A program made the position numbers and the translations under genes. Below are positions 1 through 6,388 of a stretch of 8,304 nt of DNA, in pieces. Every line of letters starts with the position of its first letter. Within the stretch, counting starts at the first letter, position 1. The stretch is from Candidatus Eiseniibacteriota bacterium (GTDB taxonomy: Bacteria > Eisenbacteria > RBG-16-71-46 > CAIMUX01): contig JAGQHR010000107.1 in the NCBI GenBank assembly GCA_020431745.1, positions 1 to 8,304 on the forward strand, read 5' to 3'. Below the pieces are notes generated by a model. That model worked only from the letters and a program-made list of their open reading frames with translations. It had not been told where the DNA came from and did no database searches.

Positions 1-75
1 CCGCCGGTTCGGCCGAACGATTCGTGATCGCACCACGCTGAGCGCTGCGTCAGGTTTCGCAGACTGCCCGATCTA
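1..75. other. Left edge, no assignable gene
   Basis: A 12-bp perfect palindrome (GTTCGGCCGAAC, 7-18) is present. One plus-strand frame is open from base 1 to a TGA at 25-27, which could be the last codons of a convergent gene, but eight codons cannot support a call. Nothing else is recognisable. Confidence 0.3.
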
Positions 76-110
76 CGAGCAGCGCGACGGTGATCCCGCC
101 GCGCTGCTCG
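76..110 (-). terminator. GC-rich stem-loop after the dimethylformamidase-like gene
   Basis: Positions 76-86 (CGAGCAGCGCG) are the exact reverse complement of 100-110, giving an 11-bp stem. After one mismatch (87/99) it can extend by 3 bp (88-90 with 96-98), leaving a 5-nt loop. It begins 5 nt beyond the stop codon at 116-118, where an intrinsic terminator belongs. No T-run follows on the minus strand, so it may be a U-tract-less terminator or an mRNA 3'-end stabiliser. It could act in both directions if a convergent gene lies to the left. Confidence 0.5.
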
Positions 111-115
111 GCGCC

Positions 116-2299
116 TCACCGCACATGAACGACGCGTGCCGTGGCGCCCGCGCCGCCCCGGACGAAGTAGACGCCGGGAGGAACCGCGCGACCGTTCCCA
201 TCGCGGAAGTCCCAGGTCGTCGTCCCGAACGGGACGCCCTCGTTGGTCACGCCCTCGCGCAGGTCCGATGTGCCCACGCGCCGTCCGCTCGTGTCATAGA
301 ACTCCAACCGGCGCTCGATGCCGGGTCCCAGCACACGGAGGAACACCCGGCTCGCGGACGGATTCGGAGACGCCTCGATCACCGGCAGGTCCCACCCCTG
401 GAACCGATCGGGAATGCGGTCGATCAAGTTCCGCACGATCTGTTGCACGCCGGCGTCGGCCTTCATGCCCCAGCACCATCCCGTGGTGCCGCCGTTGAAG
501 ACGAAGGAGGATCCGCGGTCCTCGATTGCCATCAGCGCGATCCCCTCGTGATCGTCCTCGTAGTCGCTCCAGCACGGGGAGTAGCCCAGGACCTCGAATC
601 CGGGCGGCGTCCCACCCTCGGGGCGAATCATCGGCTGGCCGTCGACCCACTCGAGCGGCGCGCCGTCGACCTCGTGACCGAGAATGGCGTAGGCTTGGCC
701 GCAGGTGTCTCCATCGCGGAAGCCGGTGCCGTCGAACACCCAGTGGTCGATGTGGAAGACCTCGTAGCCTCCGTATCCGTCCAGCCAGTCGTACTCGCAG
801 GGGCAGCTCGAGAGAGTGGAGAAGTTGATGCCGCCCCCGGTTCGCCAGGACAAGCCGAGAAAGCGGTTCGTCGGTTCGTCCAACGGCGGGTCGTCCCAGT
901 GCGTCGTCACTCGACCGCGATCGATCGACCAGTAGGGATCACTCGCCGCCGTGTACTTGTAGCAAACCAGTCGCCGAGTCGATCCGGGCTCGATCGAATC
1001 GTCCGCCTCCACCAGGCGCGATTGCCACCAGCAGGTGTTCCCGCTCAGGCACAAGACCGATCCGCCGTTCGCGATGTAGCCTTCGACGTTGTCCCGCATC
1101 TCTCCCGTCCAGTACTCGCTGTGCCAGGTCAGAACCAAGCCCGGGTAGGCGGAGAGCAGGTCGGGGCGTGCGTGCAGATCGTCATCGCTCGCGACGGCGT
1201 ATCCGATTCCGTTCCGATGCAGCCACCGGATCAGGTGAACCGGCACGTGATAGAACCCGAAGTATCCGTGGTCGTCGGGACGTTCGAACGACACCTCGTG
1301 CCGTTGAGGATCCGAGTAGAAGCTGCCGCCGCCGAACTGGTTGTAGGCCTGATCCGTATAGGTCGGAAGCACGACGAGGAGCTTGCCCTCCGTTCCGTCG
1401 CCCCGTACGGAAAAGGTGTCCCACACGCGCTGGTTGCCGTCGTCGATCTTGACCGTGTAGACCCCGGAGGGCCAGTCGCGACCCACCGGGATCGAGGCCG
1501 AGACCGTCCACCCGCAGCCGTTGCGCCACGACTCGTCCGGCACGGGCTCTTCCCGCAATCCGGTGATCGCAATCGGACCGTAAACGCGTCGGGCCCGGTC
1601 CGTTTCGTGGAACACTTCGACGGTGGCCGTTCCCGCACGCGTCGAGACGTGGAGGTCGACCGAGCTGCCGGGGTCGACGCTCTCTTGCCCGAGGTAGAAC
1701 GCGAGGCGACCGATGTCGGCGCCCTGCCGGACGCGCACGTCGTCGAGCCGGAACGATCCCTCGCGCAGGACTTTCGAATAGGGAAGACCGAACGCGATCC
1801 AGACCCGTCCCGGGTCGGGACCGACTCCCGGATTGAAGGGGATGCGGAACACCCGCAGCGAATCCATCGACTCGCCGACGAGGGACAACACGCGCTCCAG
1901 CCGGTACCAGTGGGTGTCCAGATCCATGTAGACCATCTCGACGCGGAACGGGGAATCCGGCTGGTTCACCTGCAGCGCGAACTCGAGGGTGTAGTCCTGG
2001 TCCATCCGGGGAAGTCGGAAGTTCGGGGAGTCGATGCGATAGTTCAGCGTGTGCAGCGGCACATCGACGCGGATCGACGGAGACGCCGCACCGAAAGTTT
2101 GCGAGTCGGCCGCCGTCGAGAAGTACGGGATGTGCGCGCGGGGCCCGAGGCCCCAACCCTGGGGCAGACCCGTCCGCGCGTTTACATGGGAGAAGTCCTC
2201 GACATAGAGGAGCGGTCCCGCGAACACCGGCGGCGCGAGCACCAGAACCGCGCACACCACACCCCACCACCGACCGAACGGAGTACCCGGGGCCTGCAT
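116..2299 (-). CDS. Secreted N,N-dimethylformamidase large-subunit-like protein with FlgD-like C-terminal domain
   Basis: The protein has 727 residues. The start is the ATG at 2299, because GGAGG lies 4 nt upstream and a clean signal peptide follows (hydrophobic residues 12-25, likely cleavage after VFA at 27). An in-frame ATG at 2374 would add 25 Arg-rich residues before the signal. Residues 29-190 look like a carbohydrate-binding jelly roll ending in 'FRLDDVRVR'. Residues 200-298 look like an all-beta domain. Residues 305-630 match the C-terminal region of the N,N-dimethylformamidase large subunit: 'LPTYTDQAYNQFGGGSFY' (311-328), 'HSEYW' (393-397), 'NGGSVLCLSGNT' (411-422) and 'FNGGTTGWCWGM' (601-612). 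Residues 640-727 form a FlgD-Ig-like tail ('SPNPSASR', 'GVYFVRGG'). The known enzyme hydrolyses dimethylformamide in the cytoplasm with a small partner subunit. No such partner is in this window and this protein is exported, so the substrate is unknown and amide hydrolysis is only a family-based guess. It follows the S8 protease gene after 187 bp. Confidence 0.85.
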   Translation of the reverse strand: MQAPGTPFGRWWGVVCAVLVLAPPVFAGPLLYVEDFSHVNARTGLPQGWGLGPRAHIPYFSTAADSQTFGAASPSIRVDVPLHTLNYRIDSPNFRLPRMDQDYTLEFALQVNQPDSPFRVEMVYMDLDTHWYRLERVLSLVGESMDSLRVFRIPFNPGVGPDPGRVWIAFGLPYSKVLREGSFRLDDVRVRQGADIGRLAFYLGQESVDPGSSVDLHVSTRAGTATVEVFHETDRARRVYGPIAITGLREEPVPDESWRNGCGWTVSASIPVGRDWPSGVYTVKIDDGNQRVWDTFSVRGDGTEGKLLVVLPTYTDQAYNQFGGGSFYSDPQRHEVSFERPDDHGYFGFYHVPVHLIRWLHRNGIGYAVASDDDLHARPDLLSAYPGLVLTWHSEYWTGEMRDNVEGYIANGGSVLCLSGNTCWWQSRLVEADDSIEPGSTRRLVCYKYTAASDPYWSIDRGRVTTHWDDPPLDEPTNRFLGLSWRTGGGINFSTLSSCPCEYDWLDGYGGYEVFHIDHWVFDGTGFRDGDTCGQAYAILGHEVDGAPLEWVDGQPMIRPEGGTPPGFEVLGYSPCWSDYEDDHEGIALMAIEDRGSSFVFNGGTTGWCWGMKADAGVQQIVRNLIDRIPDRFQGWDLPVIEASPNPSASRVFLRVLGPGIERRLEFYDTSGRRVGTSDLREGVTNEGVPFGTTTWDFRDGNGRAVPPGVYFVRGGAGATARVVHVR

Positions 2300-2303
2300 A
2301 CGG

Positions 2304-2308
2304 CCTCC
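2304..2308 (-). promoter_or_regulatory. Shine-Dalgarno site of the dimethylformamidase-like gene
   Basis: The minus strand reads GGAGG here, 4 nt before the ATG at 2299. It decides the start in favour of 2299 over the longer in-frame ATG at 2374. Confidence 0.7.
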
Positions 2309-2421
2309 AACGGATTCGCGCACCCCGTCTGCGCGCCGGACGCGGGAGCACGGCAGCGCAGCGGGCCCCTCCACGGGCCGCGCGAAATCTCGTCGAGCCT
2401 AAGCAGAAACGGGGCGCGCGC

Positions 2422-2470
2422 TCCATCGGGAACTTCGCGGACGTGCGGCGATCGTGAAGCTCCCGATGGA
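2422..2470 (-). terminator. 15-bp stem-loop between the protease and the dimethylformamidase-like gene
   Basis: Positions 2422-2436 and 2456-2470 are inverted repeats (TCCATCGGGAACTTC against GAAGCTCCCGATGGA). They differ at one pair, which becomes a G-U wobble in the minus-strand RNA, so that transcript forms a continuous 15-bp stem with a 19-nt loop. It begins 16 nt after the protease stop codon (2487-2489), a typical terminator position. No U-run follows directly; the nearest pyrimidine-rich stretch is GTTTCTGCTT about 11 nt downstream. It could be a terminator, a 3'-end stabiliser that sets the ratio of the two products, or a protein-binding hairpin. Confidence 0.5.
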
Positions 2471-2486
2471 CGCGGGATTCAATGCG

Positions 2487-5400
2487 CTACCGCAGAATCG
2501 TCACCATCTGACGGTAGGCGAACGTCTCCCCCTGAACCCGCACGAAGAACGTTCCGCTGCCGGCGCGCCGACCGGCATCGTCCCGTCCGTCCCACTCCGC
2601 CGTGTGGAATCCGGCCGGCATGGCCTGATCCACCAGGGTACGCACGCGACGTCCCTGCGCGTCGAAGACCAGGAGCGAGACGCGATCGCTGCTCTTGGGA
2701 AGATCGAACCGGATCCGCGTGCTCTTGCCGAACGGGTTCGGCGCGTTCTGGTGCAGCGCGAACTGCGTCGGGACCGGCTGCAGGCCACCGTTCTTGCTCG
2801 CGGACCAGCCGCCGCCCATCGGATAGCGGGCCAAACCACCGCTCACCGTCAGCGTGTACGAGCTGGTCGCACCCAGATAGCCGTCGACGAACAGATAGTA
2901 CCGGCCGGGGGCGGCGTTGTAGCTGCCCGTCTCCGGATTGCTCGTCGTGTACCCACGTGCGACTTCGGTCAGGGAGGAGTTGTAAAGGAACCAGTCGAGG
3001 TCGGCCGAGCTGCCGATCGCGAGCGAGATGTTGATCGTCCCCGATGTCGCGACGTCGAAGTAGAACCAATCATCGTCGGTGCTCGAAGAGAGCGTTCCCG
3101 AGACGGCAACGCCACCACCGACCGGTCCGTTGGCGGCGCCGGAGCTGTTGTTCGGCTCGGTTTCCGCGGTGATGTAGCTGCCACCGCCACCTCCACCACC
3201 GGAGGTCACGGAGATGTCGTCGAAGGCGAAACCGTCCGTCGCGATCGGGTAGTTGTCGTACTGCTGGAACTTGATCACGAAAGTCGAGGTCAGACTGAGT
3301 CCCGCGGACGCCGCGAGCGCATCGACATCCAGGGAGAAGCTCTGCCACGTGTTGTTGCTGTAGCTCTGACCGTTCAGGCTCTGCACCTTCACGAAGCTGG
3401 AGCCGCCGTTGCTGGAGAAGTAGATCCCGTCCTGCGTGTGGTTCTCGTCGCCGAACTCTTTCCACCAGTAGTCGAGCGTGACCTGCGTCTCCCCGGCGAG
3501 GTTGAGATGGAGCCACGCTTCGTTCTGGGCGTAGGAGTTGCTGGTCGAGCTATCCATGGTCAGGTGCCGGGTCCCCCCGTGCGGCGTGTTCGCGGTCGTG
3601 ATCTGCGTGCGGAAGGGGCCGGTTCCGGCCGTGGACCAATAGGCGTCGAGCGAGCCGCTCTCGAACCCGGTCGAGTACGGCAGCGAGGCGTAGCCGCTGG
3701 GAATCTCGATCGTGAAGTTGGCGTTGCTCTGATCGGTGGCCGTGCCGTCCGTCGTGCTCGTCACGCGGACTCGACCTTGCGTGGTCGCTACCGACGGCAC
3801 CGTCCAGGTGTACGAACCATCGTTGGTCGTCGAGCTCGTGATCGAGGTCCAGCTCGAGCCGCCGTTCGTCGAATAGTCGATCGAGACGTTCGCGACCGCT
3901 CCGGTCGACGACCAGGTGATGTTCGTGCTGTTGCCCGCGGTGAAGGTCTCCCCCCCGTTCGGCGCGGTCACGGTGACGGTGGGCGGAACGGTCCCGCCGC
4001 CGGTCACCGAGATGTCGTCGAAGGCGAAGCCGTCCGTCGCGATCGGGTAGTTGTCATACTGCTGGAACTTGATCACGAACTGATCCGTGAGGGTGAGTCC
4101 GGCGGTCGCCGCCAACTGGTCGAGGTCGAGGTTGTACTCGAACCAGGTGTTGTTCGTGGTGCTGCCCCCGTTCAGGTCCTGGACCTTGACGAAGCTGGCC
4201 CCTCCGTTGTTGGAGAAGTAGATCCCGTCCTGAGCATGCGTCTCGTCCCCGAACTCCTTCCACCAGAACGACAGATCGACTTGACCCTCACCGGAAAGGT
4301 CGAGATGGAGCCAAGCTTCGTTCTGGGCGTACGAGTTGCTCGTCGAGCTGTCCATGGTGAGGTGCCGCGTGCCCGCGTGCGGAGTGTTCGCCGTCGTCAC
4401 CTGGGTCCGCCACGGACCCGTGCCGGTCGTGGTCCAGTAGGTATCGAGCGAGCCGCTCTCGAATCCGTTGGTGTAGGGCAGCGTCGCATAGTCCTGGTTG
4501 CCGCCGCCGCCCGACTGGCCGAGCGCACCGGCGGCGTTGACCATGCCGTATCCGGAGTAGCGGTCCCATCCGGTTCCGGACTCGACGTTCACGATGTCGG
4601 TGCAGGAGGAAACCATCGCGCTGCGAACCTGCGCCGGCGTCCAGCTGGGATTGGCGGAAATGACGAGCGCCGCCACGCCGGCCGCGTACGGGGTCGCACA
4701 GGACGTTCCATTGAACCAATCGTCGTAGTCGGAGGGGTCATAACCGCCGCTCCCGCCGATGTCGGTGGTCGGAAGGATCGTCGGTGCGATGAGGTCGACG
4801 GCTCCCGCCGCGTCCTGCGAGTTGGTCCCGTAGTTCGATCCCCACCAACGCTCGCCGTCGCAGGTGTAGCTGTTCGGGTCGGTGTTGACGCCCGGGTTGA
4901 CTTCGGACGAGCTGCTGCTGCTGCGCTTGCGATCGCCGCAAGGCGAGGCCGCACCGACGCCGATGACCAGCGAGTTGATCGCCGGGTAGCTGATCGTGCT
5001 GGCGTTCTCGTTGCCCGTGGCGGCAAAGATGATCACGCCCGCGTTGTAACAATAGGAGATCGCGGTGTCGGTCGCCGGATCGCTGGAGATCGCGGCGCCC
5101 AGGCTCATGCTCACGACGTCGGCACCGTTGTCCGCGGCGTGGTAGAGCGCGTTCTGGATCGAGGAGAAGGACATGCTGCCGGCGTTGTTCGCCACCTTGA
5201 GCGGCATCACGCTGCAGCCGCCGGCGGCTCCCGCCACGCCCAGAGCGTTGTTCGCGATGGCCGCGGCGACGCCGGCGCAGGCCGTGCCGTGGCCGGGCTG
5301 GGCGCTGTCGTCGTTCGGGTTACTGTCGTTGCTCCCGTAGTCCCAGCCGGCGACCAGACGCAGGTCCGGATGGTCGATGTCGACGCCGCTGTCGATGATC

Positions 5401-6056
5401 GCGACGATGACGGAGGCGCTGCCGTAGCCCTGGGCACCGTCCCACGCGGTCTGCGCGTCGCTGTCGAATCCCGGAGTCCCGACCGGGGTGCCGCTGTCGT
5501 GGCCGCCGCAGCCCCAGCAGTAGTTCTTCATCTGGCCGGTGTTGTTATGGCCCCACTGGAGCGAATAGCGAGTGTCGTTCGGCACCGCCATCGGATACGC
5601 GATATAGTCCGGCGTCGCGACCTCGACGAGTGGGCAGGCCTGGAAGGCCGCGACGGCCGTCTCGATGTCGGAGCCGGCGGGCAGGTGCACCAGGAACCAG
5701 CGGGACACACCCAGCTGCTGGTCGAGCGTCCGGTCCTTGACCTTGATATAGGCCGACGCGAACGATGAGGCCCGCTCGGTCGTCAGGACCCGATCGAGAG
5801 CGGTCAATCCGGTGGAGACGGCTCCATTGGAGAGACCGACCCGGAAATCAGGAGACTGCACCGCGGATGGAGTCAATTGAACGAGGACTCGATCAGTGGC
5901 ATAGAGCGGCCGCTCCGCCAGCGGAACACGATTGGGGTCGTCAGGTGCGTTCGCCCTCGCCGCAGGGGGTGCGAGCGCCAATGCTGCCATCGCAAGAGGT
6001 AGGAAGATCCAGGCTTGCGCCCGAAAGCGACGAAGGGTACCGGCGAATGGATTCAT
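2487..6056 (-). CDS. Secreted S8 (subtilisin-family) serine protease with duplicated domain, KNH-like, PPC and FlgD-like domains
   Basis: The protein has 1189 residues. The start is the ATG at 6056, preceded by GGGAG at 6 nt and opening a signal peptide (RRFR, hydrophobic 16-30, cleavage near ARA at 35). Residues about 40-160 are a propeptide-like region. The catalytic domain spans about 215-512, with Asp222 in 'IIDSGVD', His256 in 'GHGTACAG', oxyanion Asn349 in 'ATGNE' and Ser452 in 'GTSCATP', so the triad is intact. Two copies of a roughly 165-residue jelly-roll/MAM-like domain (523-687 and 789-953, about 79% identical) flank a Kre9/KNH-like domain (691-783, 'APNGGETFTAGNSTNITW'). A seven-Gly linker, a PPC domain (962-1073, 'TEPNNSS', 'DDDWFYFDV') and a FlgD-Ig-like tail (1098-1189, 'NAPNPFGKSTRIRFDLP') follow. 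It likely degrades protein outside the cell, held by its adhesive domains. An in-frame ATG at 6227 was not chosen, since it places a charged, Pro-rich stretch before the signal peptide. Confidence 0.95.
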   Translation of the reverse strand: MNPFAGTLRRFRAQAWIFLPLAMAALALAPPAARANAPDDPNRVPLAERPLYATDRVLVQLTPSAVQSPDFRVGLSNGAVSTGLTALDRVLTTERASSFASAYIKVKDRTLDQQLGVSRWFLVHLPAGSDIETAVAAFQACPLVEVATPDYIAYPMAVPNDTRYSLQWGHNNTGQMKNYCWGCGGHDSGTPVGTPGFDSDAQTAWDGAQGYGSASVIVAIIDSGVDIDHPDLRLVAGWDYGSNDSNPNDDSAQPGHGTACAGVAAAIANNALGVAGAAGGCSVMPLKVANNAGSMSFSSIQNALYHAADNGADVVSMSLGAAISSDPATDTAISYCYNAGVIIFAATGNENASTISYPAINSLVIGVGAASPCGDRKRSSSSSSEVNPGVNTDPNSYTCDGERWWGSNYGTNSQDAAGAVDLIAPTILPTTDIGGSGGYDPSDYDDWFNGTSCATPYAAGVAALVISANPSWTPAQVRSAMVSSCTDIVNVESGTGWDRYSGYGMVNAAGALGQSGGGGNQDYATLPYTNGFESGSLDTYWTTTGTGPWRTQVTTANTPHAGTRHLTMDSSTSNSYAQNEAWLHLDLSGEGQVDLSFWWKEFGDETHAQDGIYFSNNGGASFVKVQDLNGGSTTNNTWFEYNLDLDQLAATAGLTLTDQFVIKFQQYDNYPIATDGFAFDDISVTGGGTVPPTVTVTAPNGGETFTAGNSTNITWSSTGAVANVSIDYSTNGGSSWTSITSSTTNDGSYTWTVPSVATTQGRVRVTSTTDGTATDQSNANFTIEIPSGYASLPYSTGFESGSLDAYWSTAGTGPFRTQITTANTPHGGTRHLTMDSSTSNSYAQNEAWLHLNLAGETQVTLDYWWKEFGDENHTQDGIYFSSNGGSSFVKVQSLNGQSYSNNTWQSFSLDVDALAASAGLSLTSTFVIKFQQYDNYPIATDGFAFDDISVTSGGGGGGGSYITAETEPNNSSGAANGPVGGGVAVSGTLSSSTDDDWFYFDVATSGTINISLAIGSSADLDWFLYNSSLTEVARGYTTSNPETGSYNAAPGRYYLFVDGYLGATSSYTLTVSGGLARYPMGGGWSASKNGGLQPVPTQFALHQNAPNPFGKSTRIRFDLPKSSDRVSLLVFDAQGRRVRTLVDQAMPAGFHTAEWDGRDDAGRRAGSGTFFVRVQGETFAYRQMVTILR
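3198..3692 (-). repeat. Intragenic domain repeat, copy B (protease residues 789-953)
   Basis: Second 495-bp copy of the unit at 3996-4490, separated from it by 303 bp that encode the KNH-like domain and short linkers. It ends in the Gly-rich linker before the PPC domain. Changes cluster in the strand around residues 857-865 and the loop at 893-907, while the conserved blocks are unchanged, so the difference is not spread evenly. Confidence 0.9.
3996..4490 (-). repeat. Intragenic domain repeat, copy A (protease residues 523-687)
   Basis: This 495-bp unit encodes a jelly-roll/MAM-like domain running from 'YATLPYTNGFESGSLD' to 'AFDDISVTGG'. It aligns without gaps to copy B (3198-3692), with 131 of 165 residues identical by my hand count. 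The best conserved blocks are 'GTRHLTMDSSTSNSYAQNEA' and 'FVIKFQQYDNYPIATDGFAF'. The first line resembles beta-sandwich domains that bind glycans or mediate adhesion in secreted proteases. The ligand is unknown. Confidence 0.9.
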
Positions 6057-6062
6057 GGAAGT

Positions 6063-6067
6063 CTCCC
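6063..6067 (-). promoter_or_regulatory. Shine-Dalgarno site of the S8 protease gene
   Basis: The minus strand reads GGGAG here, 6 nt before the ATG at 6056. With the signal peptide that follows, it decides the start against the in-frame ATG codons at 6083 and 6227. Confidence 0.7.
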
Positions 6068-6197
6068 AGTTGTGAGCCCGCATCGCATTCCGGTGAACCG
6101 GCCCTGGGTCTCCGGACGCGACACGGCCAACCCTGCTTCGACGAAAGGAACCGTCAGGTCCCACACGAGGCGGGCATGGAAAGAGAGACGACGTACC

Positions 6198-6242
6198 CGC
6201 CACGGGTCGGAGCTGCCAAAGCTCCATCAGGTTCGAGTGGCG
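6198..6242 (-). ncRNA. Candidate structured 5' leader element of the protease mRNA
   Basis: In the minus-strand RNA an outer 6-bp stem (CGCCAC with GUGGCG; 6237-6242 and 6198-6203) encloses an inner 6-bp stem (GGAGCU with AGCUCC; 6220-6225 and 6209-6214) with a 5-nt loop. The internal loops are asymmetric, 11 and 5 nt. The outer strand at 6198-6201 is also part of CCCGCC (6196-6201), which can pair with GGCGGG at 6169-6174, so two folds exclude each other. A leader of roughly 180 nt would result if transcription starts near 6240. I cannot match it to a known riboswitch class. It could be a chance product of high GC. Confidence 0.35.
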
Positions 6243-6244
6243 CG

Positions 6245-6273
6245 ACTATACGCCCCGTGTTGAGGTCGCGAAA
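6245..6273 (-). promoter_or_regulatory. Weak candidate promoter of the protease gene
   Basis: The minus strand has TATAGT (6245-6250), five of six matches to a sigma-70 -10 box. The hexamer 17 bp upstream, TTTCGC (6268-6273), is a poor -35. It sits beside the only AT-rich stretch in the region and inside an inverted repeat (CGCGAC 6241-6246 with GTCGCG 6265-6270) that could be an operator. The organism's promoter consensus is unknown. Confidence 0.25.
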
Positions 6274-6370
6274 GTACAATAAAGATTTTTAATAGTTGGC
6301 GCGAAACTCTTTGCGTCGTTATTGGATTACCGAGTTGATACATAAGAAGACCACACATCGCAGAAGTAGT

Positions 6371-6388
6371 GTCTCTTCAGTGAGAGAC
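6371..6388 (+). repeat. Small hairpin around the candidate malQ start codon
   Basis: GTCTCT (6371-6376) and AGAGAC (6383-6388) are perfect inverted repeats around a 6-nt loop, TCAGTG, that contains the GTG at 6380-6382. In RNA this would show the start codon in a loop; as DNA it could be a repressor site. A 6-bp repeat may be chance. Confidence 0.35.

Larger units (their letters stand above)
2300..2486. other. Spacer between the two secreted-protein genes
   Basis: This 187-bp spacer carries the stem-loop at 2422-2470 and the Shine-Dalgarno site of the downstream gene. I see no convincing -35/-10 pair in the GC-rich stretch 2309-2421. Whether the downstream gene has its own promoter or depends on read-through from the protease gene cannot be settled by eye. 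Confidence 0.5.
6057..6379. other. Divergent intergenic region between protease and malQ
   Basis: This 323-bp region separates divergent genes and must hold both promoters. The protease side (6057-6250) is GC-rich and hairpin-rich. The core (about 6270-6370) is clearly richer in A and T than the rest of the window, with TACAAT on the plus strand at 6275-6280 (five of six matches to a -10 box, but no good -35). The malQ reading frame is open from 6296, but its third codon positions over 6296-6379 are not GC-biased as in the genes here, so I treat this stretch as non-coding. Confidence 0.55.

Noticed and set aside
125..3034. Very long open frame on the plus strand opposite the dimethylformamidase-like gene and the 3' part of the protease gene
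   Set aside because: Its translation is Arg/Pro/Ser-rich with no recognisable domain, and it runs antisense through two genes with intact motifs. Long antisense frames are expected in high-GC coding DNA.
3198..4490. Repeat pair as a mobile element or CRISPR
   Set aside because: The repeats are in-frame protein-domain duplications within one gene, with no transposase, target duplication or short regular spacers.
2454..5768. Open frame of over 1100 codons on the plus strand opposite the protease
   Set aside because: The low-complexity Val/Arg/Gly/Asp-rich product mirrors the codon bias of the sense gene. The sense strand carries a complete catalytic triad and known domains.
6057..6227. In-frame N-terminal extension of the protease from ATG 6227
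   Set aside because: The ATG at 6056 has GGGAG at 6 nt and begins a normal signal peptide. The extension would bury that signal behind 57 charged and Pro-rich residues.
6198..6242. Known riboswitch in the protease leader (AACCUGAU resembles the 3' half of TPP; GCCACGGGTC on the plus strand resembles part of c-di-GMP-I)
   Set aside because: Only short fragments match. The remaining conserved blocks of both classes are missing, and the c-di-GMP-like fragment is on the opposite strand.
6226..6245. tRNA T-arm-like GGTTCGAGT on the plus strand
   Set aside because: The flanking bases do not form the 5-bp T stem, and no acceptor, D or anticodon arm is present.
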